Assembly: GCA_018241445.1 (NCBI GenBank)
Contig: JAFEDT010000008.1
Span: 62,001-126,000 of the forward strand
Source: Pseudomonadota bacterium
GTDB lineage: Bacteria; Pseudomonadota; Gammaproteobacteria; Steroidobacterales; Steroidobacteraceae
Direction of reading: 5' to 3'
DNA length: 64,000 bases
A program made the position numbers and the translations under genes. Numbering within the stretch: the first letter of the stretch is position 1; each line of letters starts with the position of its first letter. A model generated the notes under the pieces. The model was not told the DNA's origin. It made no database searches and saw only the letters and a program-made list of their open reading frames with translations. Below, in pieces: positions 14,232 through 22,132 of the stretch.

Positions 14232-14949
14232 AGCGGGCCGTAAGGTCATACACGTCGCCGCGGAAAATGGTGCGCACGTACGTGATCTGTTCCTCACCGC
14301 GCCAGGTGCGCCGCACGACTGCGAGGCAGGCGGTGTCGGGGGCGATCTGCAGCAGCCCCGCGGATTGAGCGGCAACGTTGATAGCGGCTATGCGATGCTC
14401 GGCGTCGGTCCAGGTGCGGCTGAGCGTCGGGTGCTGCAGCAGCCAGGTGCCGGGCGGAACGGCATGAAAGTCGGCGTCGGCAGCTTCCGGCACCACCGCC
14501 AGGCTGACCAGGCGCTCCTCGAGCGCGAACGGCCGGTGGTTGACCGTATGCAGGCCACGCAGTTCCAGCAGCGGCCGGCCACGCGCCAGTGCCAGCTCCT
14601 CGGTGCGGCGTGCCGCCGCCTTGCGCTTGCGGCGCAGCAGCAGCTGGAATACATAGTCGCCGCCCTGACGGGCAATCAGCGCCTGGATATCCGGGATCTC
14701 GACGACCGCGGACTGGATATGTGGCTGGGCCACGAACGAGCCCGCACGACGCCGCCGTTCGATCAGTCCCGCAGAGGCAAGCGCCGACACGGCCTTGTTG
14801 ACGGTGGCGCGCGCGCAGCCGTACTGCTGCATCAACGCATACTCGACCGGGATTCGCATCCCCGCCGCCCATTCGCCGCTGCGGATCTTCTTCTCGATGT
14901 CGGAGTGGATTCGCTGGTAGAGCGCCTGCGGCTGCTTAAGCTTGGACAT
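14212..14949 (-). CDS. hutC: GntR-family transcriptional regulator, HutC/UTRA type
   Basis: 245 residues. An N-terminal winged helix (LYQRIHSDIEKKIRSGEWAAG, then the helix-turn-helix region PVEYALMQQYGCARATVNKA) is followed by a UTRA ligand-binding domain from about residue 85. Both the length and the GMRIPVEYALMQQYGCARATVNKAV region resemble HutC, the urocanate-responsive repressor of histidine utilisation. A histidine ammonia-lyase gene 5 kb downstream supports this. It is divergent from the MFS gene with only 40 bases between them. Two TTGTCTAGACAA palindromes in the island are its likely operators. The ligand may be urocanate or a related compound; this is not shown. Confidence 0.85.
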   Translation of the reverse strand: MSKLKQPQALYQRIHSDIEKKIRSGEWAAGMRIPVEYALMQQYGCARATVNKAVSALASAGLIERRRRAGSFVAQPHIQSAVVEIPDIQALIARQGGDYVFQLLLRRKRKAAARRTEELALARGRPLLELRGLHTVNHRPFALEERLVSLAVVPEAADADFHAVPPGTWLLQHPTLSRTWTDAEHRIAAINVAAQSAGLLQIAPDTACLAVVRRTWRGEEQITYVRTIFRGDVYDLTARFKPTGG

Positions 14950-14989
14950 GGTTGCCGTAGCTTATTTCAAAAACGATAGATGAGCCTTC

Positions 14990-16672
14990 ATGAAGCGCCC
15001 AACCACGCAGATTTACCCAACCAACACTACGCTGGCCTCGCCACAGGCAGCGGCATCGCGTGGACACCCGCGGGTCGTGTTGGCTTCCTCGCTGGGCGCC
15101 CTGTTCGAATTCTACGATTTCTACCTCTATGGCGCGCTGGCGGCGACGATCGGCAGGCAGTTCTTCTCCGCACTCAACGATACCAGCGCCTTCATCCTCG
15201 CCCTGCTGGCCTTCGCGGCCGGCTTCGTGGTGCGGCCATTCGGCGCACTGGTGTTCGGCCGCCTCGGCGACCTGGTCGGGCGCAAGTACACGTTCCTCAT
15301 CACCCTGTCGATCATGGGCGGCTCGACGTTCCTGGTGGGCTGCCTGCCGACTTACGCGAGCGCCGGGGTGGCGGCGCCGATTGCGCTGGTCCTGCTGCGC
15401 ATGCTGCAGGGCCTGGCGCTGGGCGGCGAATATGGCGGGGCCGCGACCTACGTCGCCGAGCACGTCGCGCCACGCCGGCGCGGCTATGCCACCAGCTGGA
15501 TCCAGGCAACCGGGTCGATCGGCCTGCTGCTGTCACTGGTGGTGATCCTGGTCTGCCGCGGCGCGCTCGGCGCCAGCTTCGACGCCTGGGGCTGGCGCAT
15601 TCCATTCCTGCTGTCGGCCATCCTGCTCGCAATATCGATTCACATCAGGCTGCGGTTGCGCGAGTCGCCGGTATTTCTCGACATGCAGCGCCAGGGCACC
15701 GTCGCCAGGGCGCCGCTACGGGAGGCGTTCGGCCAGTGGCGCAACGCACGACTGGTGCTGGCAGTGCTTTTCGGCGTGACCATCGGACAGGCCATGGTGA
15801 TCTACACCGGCGAGCTGTACGCGCTGTATTTCGTCGATATCAGCCTCAAGATCGACTCCGTCACCGCCAATACGCTGATGGCGCTCGCGTTGGCGATCGG
15901 TACGCCTTTCTCGCTGCTGGCCGGCTGGCTTGCAGACCGGGTGGGACGCAAGCGCATTGTGCTCGTGACCACCCTGATCGCGGCGCTCAGCATATTTCCC
16001 GTCTTCCGAGGCCTGACGCACTTCGGCAATCCAGCCCTGGAGCGCGCCATCGTTCACTCGCCGGTCACGGTGCGCGCCGATCCGGCGCGTTGCCACCTGC
16101 AGTTCGACCCGATCGGCAAGACGCGCTTCAGGACCTCCTGCGATGTGGCCAAGACCTTCCTCGCACACACCGGCATCCCCTACAGCAACGTCGCCGCCCC
16201 GACCGGCAGTGTGGCCCAGGTGCTGGTGGGCAATACCGTGGTGACCTCCTTCGAGGGCGAGGAGCTCGCACTACCGCAGTTCGACCTCGAGCAGACCGTG
16301 TTTCGCGGCGCCCTGTCCGGCGCCCTCGATGCCGCCGGTTACCCGCACCAGGCCGATCCGCGGGAAATCAACAGGGGGGCGGTGCTGGCCCTGCTGACCC
16401 TGCTGGTCATTTACGTGTCGATTGTCTTCGGACCGCTGGCGGCGTGGCTGGTCGAGCTGTTCCCGCCGCGCATCCGCTACAGCGCGGTTTCGCTGCCCTT
16501 CCACATCGGATTCGGCTGGTTCGGCGGCTTCCTGCCGGCCGTGGCCTTCGCCCTGGTCGCCCGCACCGGCGATATCTACGGTGGACTGTGGTACCCCGTG
16601 CTGGCCGCACTCGCCAGTGTGACGATCGGTCTGTTCGCGGTTCCGGAAACCCTTGCAACGGACACCCGGTAG
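14990..16672 (+). CDS. MFS transporter of the metabolite:H+ symporter (MHS) type with a long central loop
   Basis: 560 residues, longer than the usual 430-450 of this group. N-terminal half: SSLGALFEFYDFYLYG (helix 1 signature of ProP/KgtP/ShiA-like symporters) and GRLGDLVGRKYTFL (the MFS loop 2-3 motif), with RMLQGLALGGEYGGAATYVAE. The second copy of the motif, GWLADRVGRKRIVL, lies after helix 8. An inserted soluble stretch of roughly 100 residues (about 345-455), with two Cys, separates the helices after FPVFRGL; some MHS proteins share such a loop. It should import a small polar metabolite with protons. Within the island it probably brings the catabolic substrate into the cytoplasm. The ATG at 14980 is in another frame and is not used. 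Confidence 0.87.
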   Translation: MKRPTTQIYPTNTTLASPQAAASRGHPRVVLASSLGALFEFYDFYLYGALAATIGRQFFSALNDTSAFILALLAFAAGFVVRPFGALVFGRLGDLVGRKYTFLITLSIMGGSTFLVGCLPTYASAGVAAPIALVLLRMLQGLALGGEYGGAATYVAEHVAPRRRGYATSWIQATGSIGLLLSLVVILVCRGALGASFDAWGWRIPFLLSAILLAISIHIRLRLRESPVFLDMQRQGTVARAPLREAFGQWRNARLVLAVLFGVTIGQAMVIYTGELYALYFVDISLKIDSVTANTLMALALAIGTPFSLLAGWLADRVGRKRIVLVTTLIAALSIFPVFRGLTHFGNPALERAIVHSPVTVRADPARCHLQFDPIGKTRFRTSCDVAKTFLAHTGIPYSNVAAPTGSVAQVLVGNTVVTSFEGEELALPQFDLEQTVFRGALSGALDAAGYPHQADPREINRGAVLALLTLLVIYVSIVFGPLAAWLVELFPPRIRYSAVSLPFHIGFGWFGGFLPAVAFALVARTGDIYGGLWYPVLAALASVTIGLFAVPETLATDTR

Positions 16673-16691
16673 AAATGGAAGGATGCCGACG

Positions 16692-16889
16692 ATGCCGCTG
16701 ATCCAGGTTGATATGTTCAAGGGCCGCAGCGAGGAGCAGATTCGCGAGTTCGTGGCAGCCATTACCCTCACGACCTGCCGAGTGCTGGGATGCTCGGCCG
16801 GCGACGTGTCGATCATCGTCCGGGATATCCCGCGGTCGCGCTGGGCTACCGGCGGCGTACTGGCAACGGCGAACAGCCCGCCGCCTTAG
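16692..16889 (+). CDS. 4-oxalocrotonate tautomerase family protein
   Basis: 65 residues from ATG 16692. This start is preferred over 16683 because it places Pro directly after the initiator Met (MPLIQVDMFKGRSEEQ), and Pro1 is the catalytic base of this family. GGAAGG at 16677-16682 is suitably spaced for it. The pattern KGRSEEQ and a basic residue in VRDIPRSRWATGG match 4-OT, where two arginines bind the substrate carboxylates. Such enzymes are small hexamers that shift enol/keto bonds in unsaturated acids. It lies 19 bases after the transporter stop, so it probably shares its transcript. Handling a urocanate-like or keto-acid intermediate is a guess. Confidence 0.82.
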   Translation: MPLIQVDMFKGRSEEQIREFVAAITLTTCRVLGCSAGDVSIIVRDIPRSRWATGGVLATANSPPP

Positions 16890-16960
16890 GGCGTAGCAAC
16901 GCTGTCGCTGCGGCGCGGGCAGGCGCGCCTGGAAAAAGCCGGGAATTCTCTTGCTGCTAA

Positions 16961-16972
16961 TTGTCTAGACAA
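16961..16972. promoter_or_regulatory. Second putative HutC-type operator, upstream of the TonB receptor gene
   Basis: A perfect 12-bp palindrome, TTGTCTAGACAA, identical to the core of the site at 13337-13348. It lies 71 bases before the receptor start in a short AT-rich patch (AAAAATAAAC follows). The rest of 16890-17043 holds nothing else I recognise. Confidence 0.72.
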
Positions 16973-17043
16973 AAATAAACCGCGATGATTTAATCGGCCG
17001 CGGCGATCTCACGCATCTGCGCGATCAGTTGGGGAGTGCGGCG

Positions 17044-19368
17044 GTGCAATCAGTCTCGCGTTCGAACTCGCAGGTTTCTGCGGCGCTGGCGCTTGCCGCG
17101 CTCACCTGCACCATGACGGGTGCGGCCTTGGGCGCCGCAGTCGCCGCAGACGGCGGCGGACTTGAGGAGGTCGTGGTGACCGCGCAGAAGGTCACGGAGG
17201 ACGTGCGCAAGGTGCCGGCGAGCATCAGCGTACTGTCGGCCACCGATATTGCCGACCAACACATGAGCGAGATCGCCGACCTGACACGGTCAGTGCCCAA
17301 CCTGTCGTTCTCCACCCAGGGCGGGCCGGGCAATCAGAATATCGAACTGCGCGGCATCAGTTCGACCGCCGGGTCCTCCACGGTTGCGGTCTATCTGGAT
17401 GATATTCCACTGACGGTGCGCAACCTGGACACCCAGGGCCAGGTCGAGCCCAGCTTCTTTGACTTGCAGCGCGTCGAGGTCCTGCGTGGCCCGCAGGGGA
17501 CCCTGTACGGCGCCAGCTCCGAAGGCGGCACGATCCGCTACATCTCCAGCCCCGTAAACCTCGAGCAGGTCGGCGGCGAGGCGTTTGCGGAAGCTTCCTG
17601 GACCAAACACGGCGGTAGCAACTACCAGGCGCGGGCGATCGTCAACCTGCCGATCATCGAGGGCAAATTGGGCGTGCGCGGCGGGATCCTCGCGACCTCC
17701 GACAGCGGCTACGTGGATCACTACTCGCCGGATGACCCGAGTCAGTTGCTGGCCCGGGGCGTCAACGGCAACAAGGTGCTGGCGGCGCGGCTGGCGCTGG
17801 AGTGGCGGCCGTCCGCGGCACTCGACATCAAGCCCTCGTTTCTGTACCAGAGTACCCACACCGCGGATCTCGACGTCCTGGACCTCGGCTCGCCGGACCT
17901 GCTGTCGCAGCACAAGCGCGTGGTGGAGTCGGGCAAGGACACGTTGTTTGTCCCCAGCCTGACGGTGAACTACGATCTCGACGGCGCAGACCTGACCTCG
18001 GTCACAAGCTATTTCTACCGCTACTTCGATCGCTGGGTGGATGGCACCTTCTACGGCTCGGGGTACATCGGCTCCGTGCTCGACGGCGCCGGCCTCGTCG
18101 GCCTGGACGGCAACCTGGACGGATACAAGATCGGCAACGTCCCATTGCCGGTGCATTACCGGATCTGGACCCAGCAGTTCTCGCAGGAGCTGCGGATCAC
18201 CTCCAGGCCCTATGCGCCGGGCGGGTCGAAGCTGACCTGGATCGCCGGCGCGTTCTACTCGGACCAGAAACTCGACTCGCACGACTACGAGGTTTCACCC
18301 GGTCTCAACGCCGCCATCACCGCCACGTACGGACCGGGCTTCCTGACCTCACCGGCTTTCCTGCAGGCACTCGGCAACCCGACGCCGCCGGTGTTCCCCA
18401 ACGACCAGCAGTACCTCAGCAACAAGCTGTTCAATGAACGGCAGATGGCTGTATTCGGCGAGGCCACCTGGCACGTTACCCCCGCGCTGCGGGCCACTGC
18501 CGGCCTGCGCTACCTCACGGCGCGGACCTCGCTGTTGCGCGTCGGGGATTTCTACTTCGCGCTCGGTTCGCCGCCGGCCCTCACGGTCGTCGATCACGCC
18601 AGACCCACGACACCCAAGTTCAGTCTCAGTTACGACTTGGACGCGGACACCACCACTTACCTGACGGCCAGCAAGGGTTTCCGCCTCGGCGGACCCAACC
18701 GGCCCCTCCCCTCGTTCTGTCCCTCCACGCCGGAGCAGTACGGACCGGACTTCCTGTGGAACTACGAGGCCGGCGTCAAGTCGCGGCTGCTGAACGGCAC
18801 CCTGGCCGTCTCCGCCGACGCGTTCTACATCGACTGGAAGAACATCCAGGTCGATATCAACCTGCCGTGCACCTTCGATTACAACACCAACGCCGGCACC
18901 GCCCGCAGCTACGGCAGCGAGGCGGAGATCCGCTACAAGCCCGTGCCCAGCCTGACCCTGGGAGTGGCCGGCGGATACACCAACGCGACCCTGACGTCGG
19001 ACGTACCGGCGCTGGCCATCACGCGCGGCCAGGCCATACCCGGCGTACCACGCTGGAGCGTCGACCTGTCCACGCGCTACGACCGGCGCCTGGCCGGCGA
19101 CGTCAGCGGCTTCGCCACCGCGGACTGGAACTATATCGGCTCCAGCTACGGCACCGTCGGGCTAACCGACCCGGACTACCGCCGGCCGTCGTACGCGCTC
19201 ATGACACTTGGCACTGGCGTGAACTACCGGGCGCTGCAGGTCTCCCTGTTCGCCAGAAACGTATTCAACGACCAGAAGATCATCCAGCGGCCCAACCTGC
19301 AGACCGTCAACCGCGGCTATACACTGACGCCGCGCACCATAGGCCTGTCCGTGCAGTACCAGTTCTGA
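17044..19368 (+). CDS. TonB-dependent outer-membrane receptor
   Basis: 774 residues from GTG 17044, chosen over the TTG at 17029 because GGGGAG (17031-17036) sits at the right distance. Signal peptide at residues 1-35, TonB-box-like LEEVVVTAQK at 40-49, then the plug domain (VPASISVLSATDIAD; QNIELRGISSTAGSSTVAVYLDDIP; VEVLRGPQGTLYGASSEGGTIRY). A beta-barrel of about 22 strands follows and ends in the aromatic YQF expected of outer-membrane proteins. It imports scarce or bulky substrates using TonB energy. The CirA/IroN-like plug does not reveal the ligand. The operator in front and hutH 12 bases behind tie it to the island, so it likely imports the compound degraded there. Confidence 0.92.
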   Translation: MQSVSRSNSQVSAALALAALTCTMTGAALGAAVAADGGGLEEVVVTAQKVTEDVRKVPASISVLSATDIADQHMSEIADLTRSVPNLSFSTQGGPGNQNIELRGISSTAGSSTVAVYLDDIPLTVRNLDTQGQVEPSFFDLQRVEVLRGPQGTLYGASSEGGTIRYISSPVNLEQVGGEAFAEASWTKHGGSNYQARAIVNLPIIEGKLGVRGGILATSDSGYVDHYSPDDPSQLLARGVNGNKVLAARLALEWRPSAALDIKPSFLYQSTHTADLDVLDLGSPDLLSQHKRVVESGKDTLFVPSLTVNYDLDGADLTSVTSYFYRYFDRWVDGTFYGSGYIGSVLDGAGLVGLDGNLDGYKIGNVPLPVHYRIWTQQFSQELRITSRPYAPGGSKLTWIAGAFYSDQKLDSHDYEVSPGLNAAITATYGPGFLTSPAFLQALGNPTPPVFPNDQQYLSNKLFNERQMAVFGEATWHVTPALRATAGLRYLTARTSLLRVGDFYFALGSPPALTVVDHARPTTPKFSLSYDLDADTTTYLTASKGFRLGGPNRPLPSFCPSTPEQYGPDFLWNYEAGVKSRLLNGTLAVSADAFYIDWKNIQVDINLPCTFDYNTNAGTARSYGSEAEIRYKPVPSLTLGVAGGYTNATLTSDVPALAITRGQAIPGVPRWSVDLSTRYDRRLAGDVSGFATADWNYIGSSYGTVGLTDPDYRRPSYALMTLGTGVNYRALQVSLFARNVFNDQKIIQRPNLQTVNRGYTLTPRTIGLSVQYQF

Positions 19369-19380
19369 GGACGACTGCGT

Positions 19381-20916
19381 ATGAGCAGTGCCTCAGCGGC
19401 CATCACTCTCAACGCGGGCGCGCTGCGCCTGGGCGATCTGGTGCACTTCGCGCGCAACCCGCGACTCGAGGTGGATGTTGCCTGCGAGCGGCGGTTCGCC
19501 GACGGACAGAGGCTGGTCGCGGCGCAGGTGCGTCGGGGCCGGCACATCTACGGCGTTAACACCGGCTTCGGCAAGCTCGCCGACACCGTCATTCCGCTGG
19601 AGCAGCTGTCGGAACTGCAGCATCGCCTGGTGCTGTCCACCGCTGCCGGCTACGGGGCGCTGCTCCCCGACGCCACGGTGCGCTTGTGTCTGCTGCTGAA
19701 GGTGAACGCGCTGGCGCAGGGCTACTCGGGTGTCAGGGCGGAGGTAGTGCAGGCGCTATTGCAGCTGCTGAACCGCAATGCCTGCCCGTGTGTGCCGGCC
19801 AAGGGCTCGGTCGGTGCCTCGGGTGATCTTGCGCCGCTGGCGCACCTGGTGGCGCCGATCATCGGCCACGGCGAGGTGCGCCTGGACGGTAAGGTGATGC
19901 CGGCCGCGGCAGCGCTGGCAGCACTGGGCATGCAGCCGCTGCGCCTCGAGGCCAAGGAGGGTCTGGCGCTGGTGAACGGCACACAGGTGTCGACCGCCCT
20001 CGCGATCGAGGGTCTGCTGGCGATCGAGAAGGTGTTCGCGGCGGCACTGACCGCCGGCGCGCTGACGACGGAGGCGGTGCGCGGCAGCCTGGCTGCGTTC
20101 GATGCGCGCATCCATGCAGTGCGGCGGCAACCGGGACAGATTGACGTCGCCGCGGCGCTGCGGCGGATTTTCTCCGGGTGCCGGCGCATACAGGGACCGC
20201 GCGTGCAGGACCCCTACAGCGTCCGCTGCCAGCCCCAGGTGATGGGCGCCTGCCTCGACATGATCCGCTTTGCCGCCGGGGTGATCGAGAGGGAAATCTC
20301 TGCCGTCACCGACAACCCGCTGGTGTTCGCAGAGGACGGGGACATGCTGTCGGGCGGTAATTTCCATGCCGAGCCGATCGCCATGGCCGCCGACATGCTG
20401 GCGATCGCCGTGGCGGAAGTTGGGGCGCTCTCCGAGAGACGCATCGCGCTGCTCGTCGATCAGCACAGCAGCCGCCTGCCGCCGTTCCTGGTTGCCGAGA
20501 GCGGCCTGAATACCGGCTTCATGGTTCCCCAAGTCACCGCCGCGGCGCTGGCGAGCGAGAACAAGTCGCTGGCGCACCCGGCCAGCGTCGACAGCCTGCC
20601 GACTTCGGCCAACCAGGAAGACCACGTCAGTATGGCCACCTTCGCCGCCCGGCGCCTGCGCGACATGGCGGAGAACACCCGCGGGATCGTGGCGATCGAG
20701 CTGCTTGCCGCTGCGCAGGGCGTGGAGCTGAACGGTGCTGGAATCGAGGCGCCCGGCCTGCTGTGGGTTCAGGAGGTCATCCGCGGCCGTGTGCCCAGCC
20801 TGGTGCACGACCGCTATTTCGCGACCGATTTGCGCCTGGCTGCGGATCTGGTGGACGAAGACTTCTTCAGGGATTTCTGCGGCAAGGGTCTGCTGCCTTC
20901 GATGAGCGCGTCATGA
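19381..20916 (+). CDS. hutH: Histidine ammonia-lyase (aromatic amino acid lyase family)
   Basis: 511 residues, the usual length. It removes ammonia from histidine to give urocanate. The self-formed MIO cofactor motif is present in GSVGASGDLAPLAH (A146-S147-G148). Other HAL blocks are VNTGFGKLAD, QDPYSVRCQPQVMGACLD, SDNPLVF-like TDNPLVFAEDG, GGNFHAEPIAMAAD and DSLPTSANQEDHVSM. It lies 12 bases after the receptor gene and overlaps the aminotransferase gene by 4 bases (ATGA). The rest of the hut pathway (hutU, hutI, hutG or hutF) is not in the window, so the substrate could be a histidine analogue; the sequence strongly resembles true HAL. Confidence 0.92.
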   Translation: MSSASAAITLNAGALRLGDLVHFARNPRLEVDVACERRFADGQRLVAAQVRRGRHIYGVNTGFGKLADTVIPLEQLSELQHRLVLSTAAGYGALLPDATVRLCLLLKVNALAQGYSGVRAEVVQALLQLLNRNACPCVPAKGSVGASGDLAPLAHLVAPIIGHGEVRLDGKVMPAAAALAALGMQPLRLEAKEGLALVNGTQVSTALAIEGLLAIEKVFAAALTAGALTTEAVRGSLAAFDARIHAVRRQPGQIDVAAALRRIFSGCRRIQGPRVQDPYSVRCQPQVMGACLDMIRFAAGVIEREISAVTDNPLVFAEDGDMLSGGNFHAEPIAMAADMLAIAVAEVGALSERRIALLVDQHSSRLPPFLVAESGLNTGFMVPQVTAAALASENKSLAHPASVDSLPTSANQEDHVSMATFAARRLRDMAENTRGIVAIELLAAAQGVELNGAGIEAPGLLWVQEVIRGRVPSLVHDRYFATDLRLAADLVDEDFFRDFCGKGLLPSMSAS

Positions 20917-22025
20917 CCGCGCCCCGGATCGCCCCGCAACCCCGGCCCGGTGTACTGCAGGTTGCGGCGTATGTGCCAGGCCCACCCGCTGCCAGCGGGC
21001 ACCGCAGCTTCAAGCTGTCGTCCAATGAGTCCGTACTGGGGCCGACTCCGCTTGCGGTCGAGGCGTTCCACGGCGCCGCCACGTCGCTGCACGTCTATCC
21101 CGACAGCACGGCCACTGCCCTGCGCACTCAGCTGCAGATTTCACACGGCATCCCCGCATGCCAGATTGTCTGTGGGGCCGGATCGGACGAGCTGCTGAAG
21201 CTGATCGGCTACTGCTACCTGCGCGATGGCGACGAGGCCATATTTTCCCGCTATGCCTTCGTTTCCTACCTGATCAACACACTGGCCGCGGGCGCCACAC
21301 CGGTGGTCGTCGATGAGCAGGATTACCGGGTCGATCTGGGCGCGATGCTGGAGCGCGTCACATCCCGGACCCGGGTGGTTTTCCTGGCCAATCCCAACAA
21401 TCCGACCGGCACCTATGTCCCGCGCCAGGAGATCATCGAATTCCACCGGCGCCTGCCACAAAATGTGCTGCTGGTGCTCGATGAGGCCTACGCGGAATAC
21501 GTGACCCGCGACGACTACGGCAGCTGCCTCGCGCTGGCGGCCGCTGCGCCCAACGTGGTGGTGCTGCGAACGTTCTCCAAGATCTACGGCCTGGCCGCGT
21601 TGCGACTCGGCTGGTGCGCCGCATCGCCCCCCATCGTGCAGGCACTGCAGCGTATCCGGCCGCCCTTCAGTGTCTCGAGCGCGGCGGCCCTGGCGGGTGT
21701 GGCGGCAATCGGCGATCTCGCCCATCTCGAGGCTGCGCTGAGGCACAACGAACGATGGCGACCGTGGCTGGCGGCGCAGATCGCGGCGCTGGGATACGGC
21801 GTGACCCCCAGCGTGACCAACTTCCTGCTGCTGCATTTCGACCCGCGAGCCGGGGAATCGGGGATTTGGGCCTTCAACGCTCTGGCCGAACAGGGACTGA
21901 TCCTGCGCCCGGTGGACAACTACGAACTCCCCCACTCGCTGCGGCTGACGGTAGGCACAGCGGAGGCGAACCAGCTGGTGGTCGACGGGCTGCGCACCCT
22001 GCGGCGCAGGACTGCCGCTTCCTGA
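20913..22025 (+). CDS. HisC-like class I/II aminotransferase (histidinol-phosphate aminotransferase family)
   Basis: 370 residues from the ATG overlapping the hutH stop. Fold-type I PLP enzyme: KLSSNESVLGPTPLA near the start, NPNNPTGTYV, LDEAYAEYV and the PLP lysine K223 in RTFSKIYGLAALRLGW. HisC enzymes convert imidazole-acetol phosphate to histidinol phosphate, but relatives accept aromatic amino acids and histidine. Translational coupling to histidine ammonia-lyase in a degradative cluster argues against a biosynthetic role. Transamination of histidine or a related imidazole amino acid is possible; this is inference. No other his gene is nearby. Confidence 0.82.
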   Translation: MTAPRIAPQPRPGVLQVAAYVPGPPAASGHRSFKLSSNESVLGPTPLAVEAFHGAATSLHVYPDSTATALRTQLQISHGIPACQIVCGAGSDELLKLIGYCYLRDGDEAIFSRYAFVSYLINTLAAGATPVVVDEQDYRVDLGAMLERVTSRTRVVFLANPNNPTGTYVPRQEIIEFHRRLPQNVLLVLDEAYAEYVTRDDYGSCLALAAAAPNVVVLRTFSKIYGLAALRLGWCAASPPIVQALQRIRPPFSVSSAAALAGVAAIGDLAHLEAALRHNERWRPWLAAQIAALGYGVTPSVTNFLLLHFDPRAGESGIWAFNALAEQGLILRPVDNYELPHSLRLTVGTAEANQLVVDGLRTLRRRTAAS

Positions 22026-22132
22026 CGGGGGCTCGGTCTGCCCAGGCAAGCCGCCCCGTCCGGGGTGCTGGCTGCCGCGGCGATACCGGCAGGAATGCTA
22101 CTCTCACGCCCCGTAGTGGAACCGGACGCACA

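Noticed and set aside
22054..22065. Small hairpin CCCCG-TC-CGGGG after the aminotransferase gene.
   Set aside because: Five pairs with a two-base loop and no T run; too weak to call a terminator.
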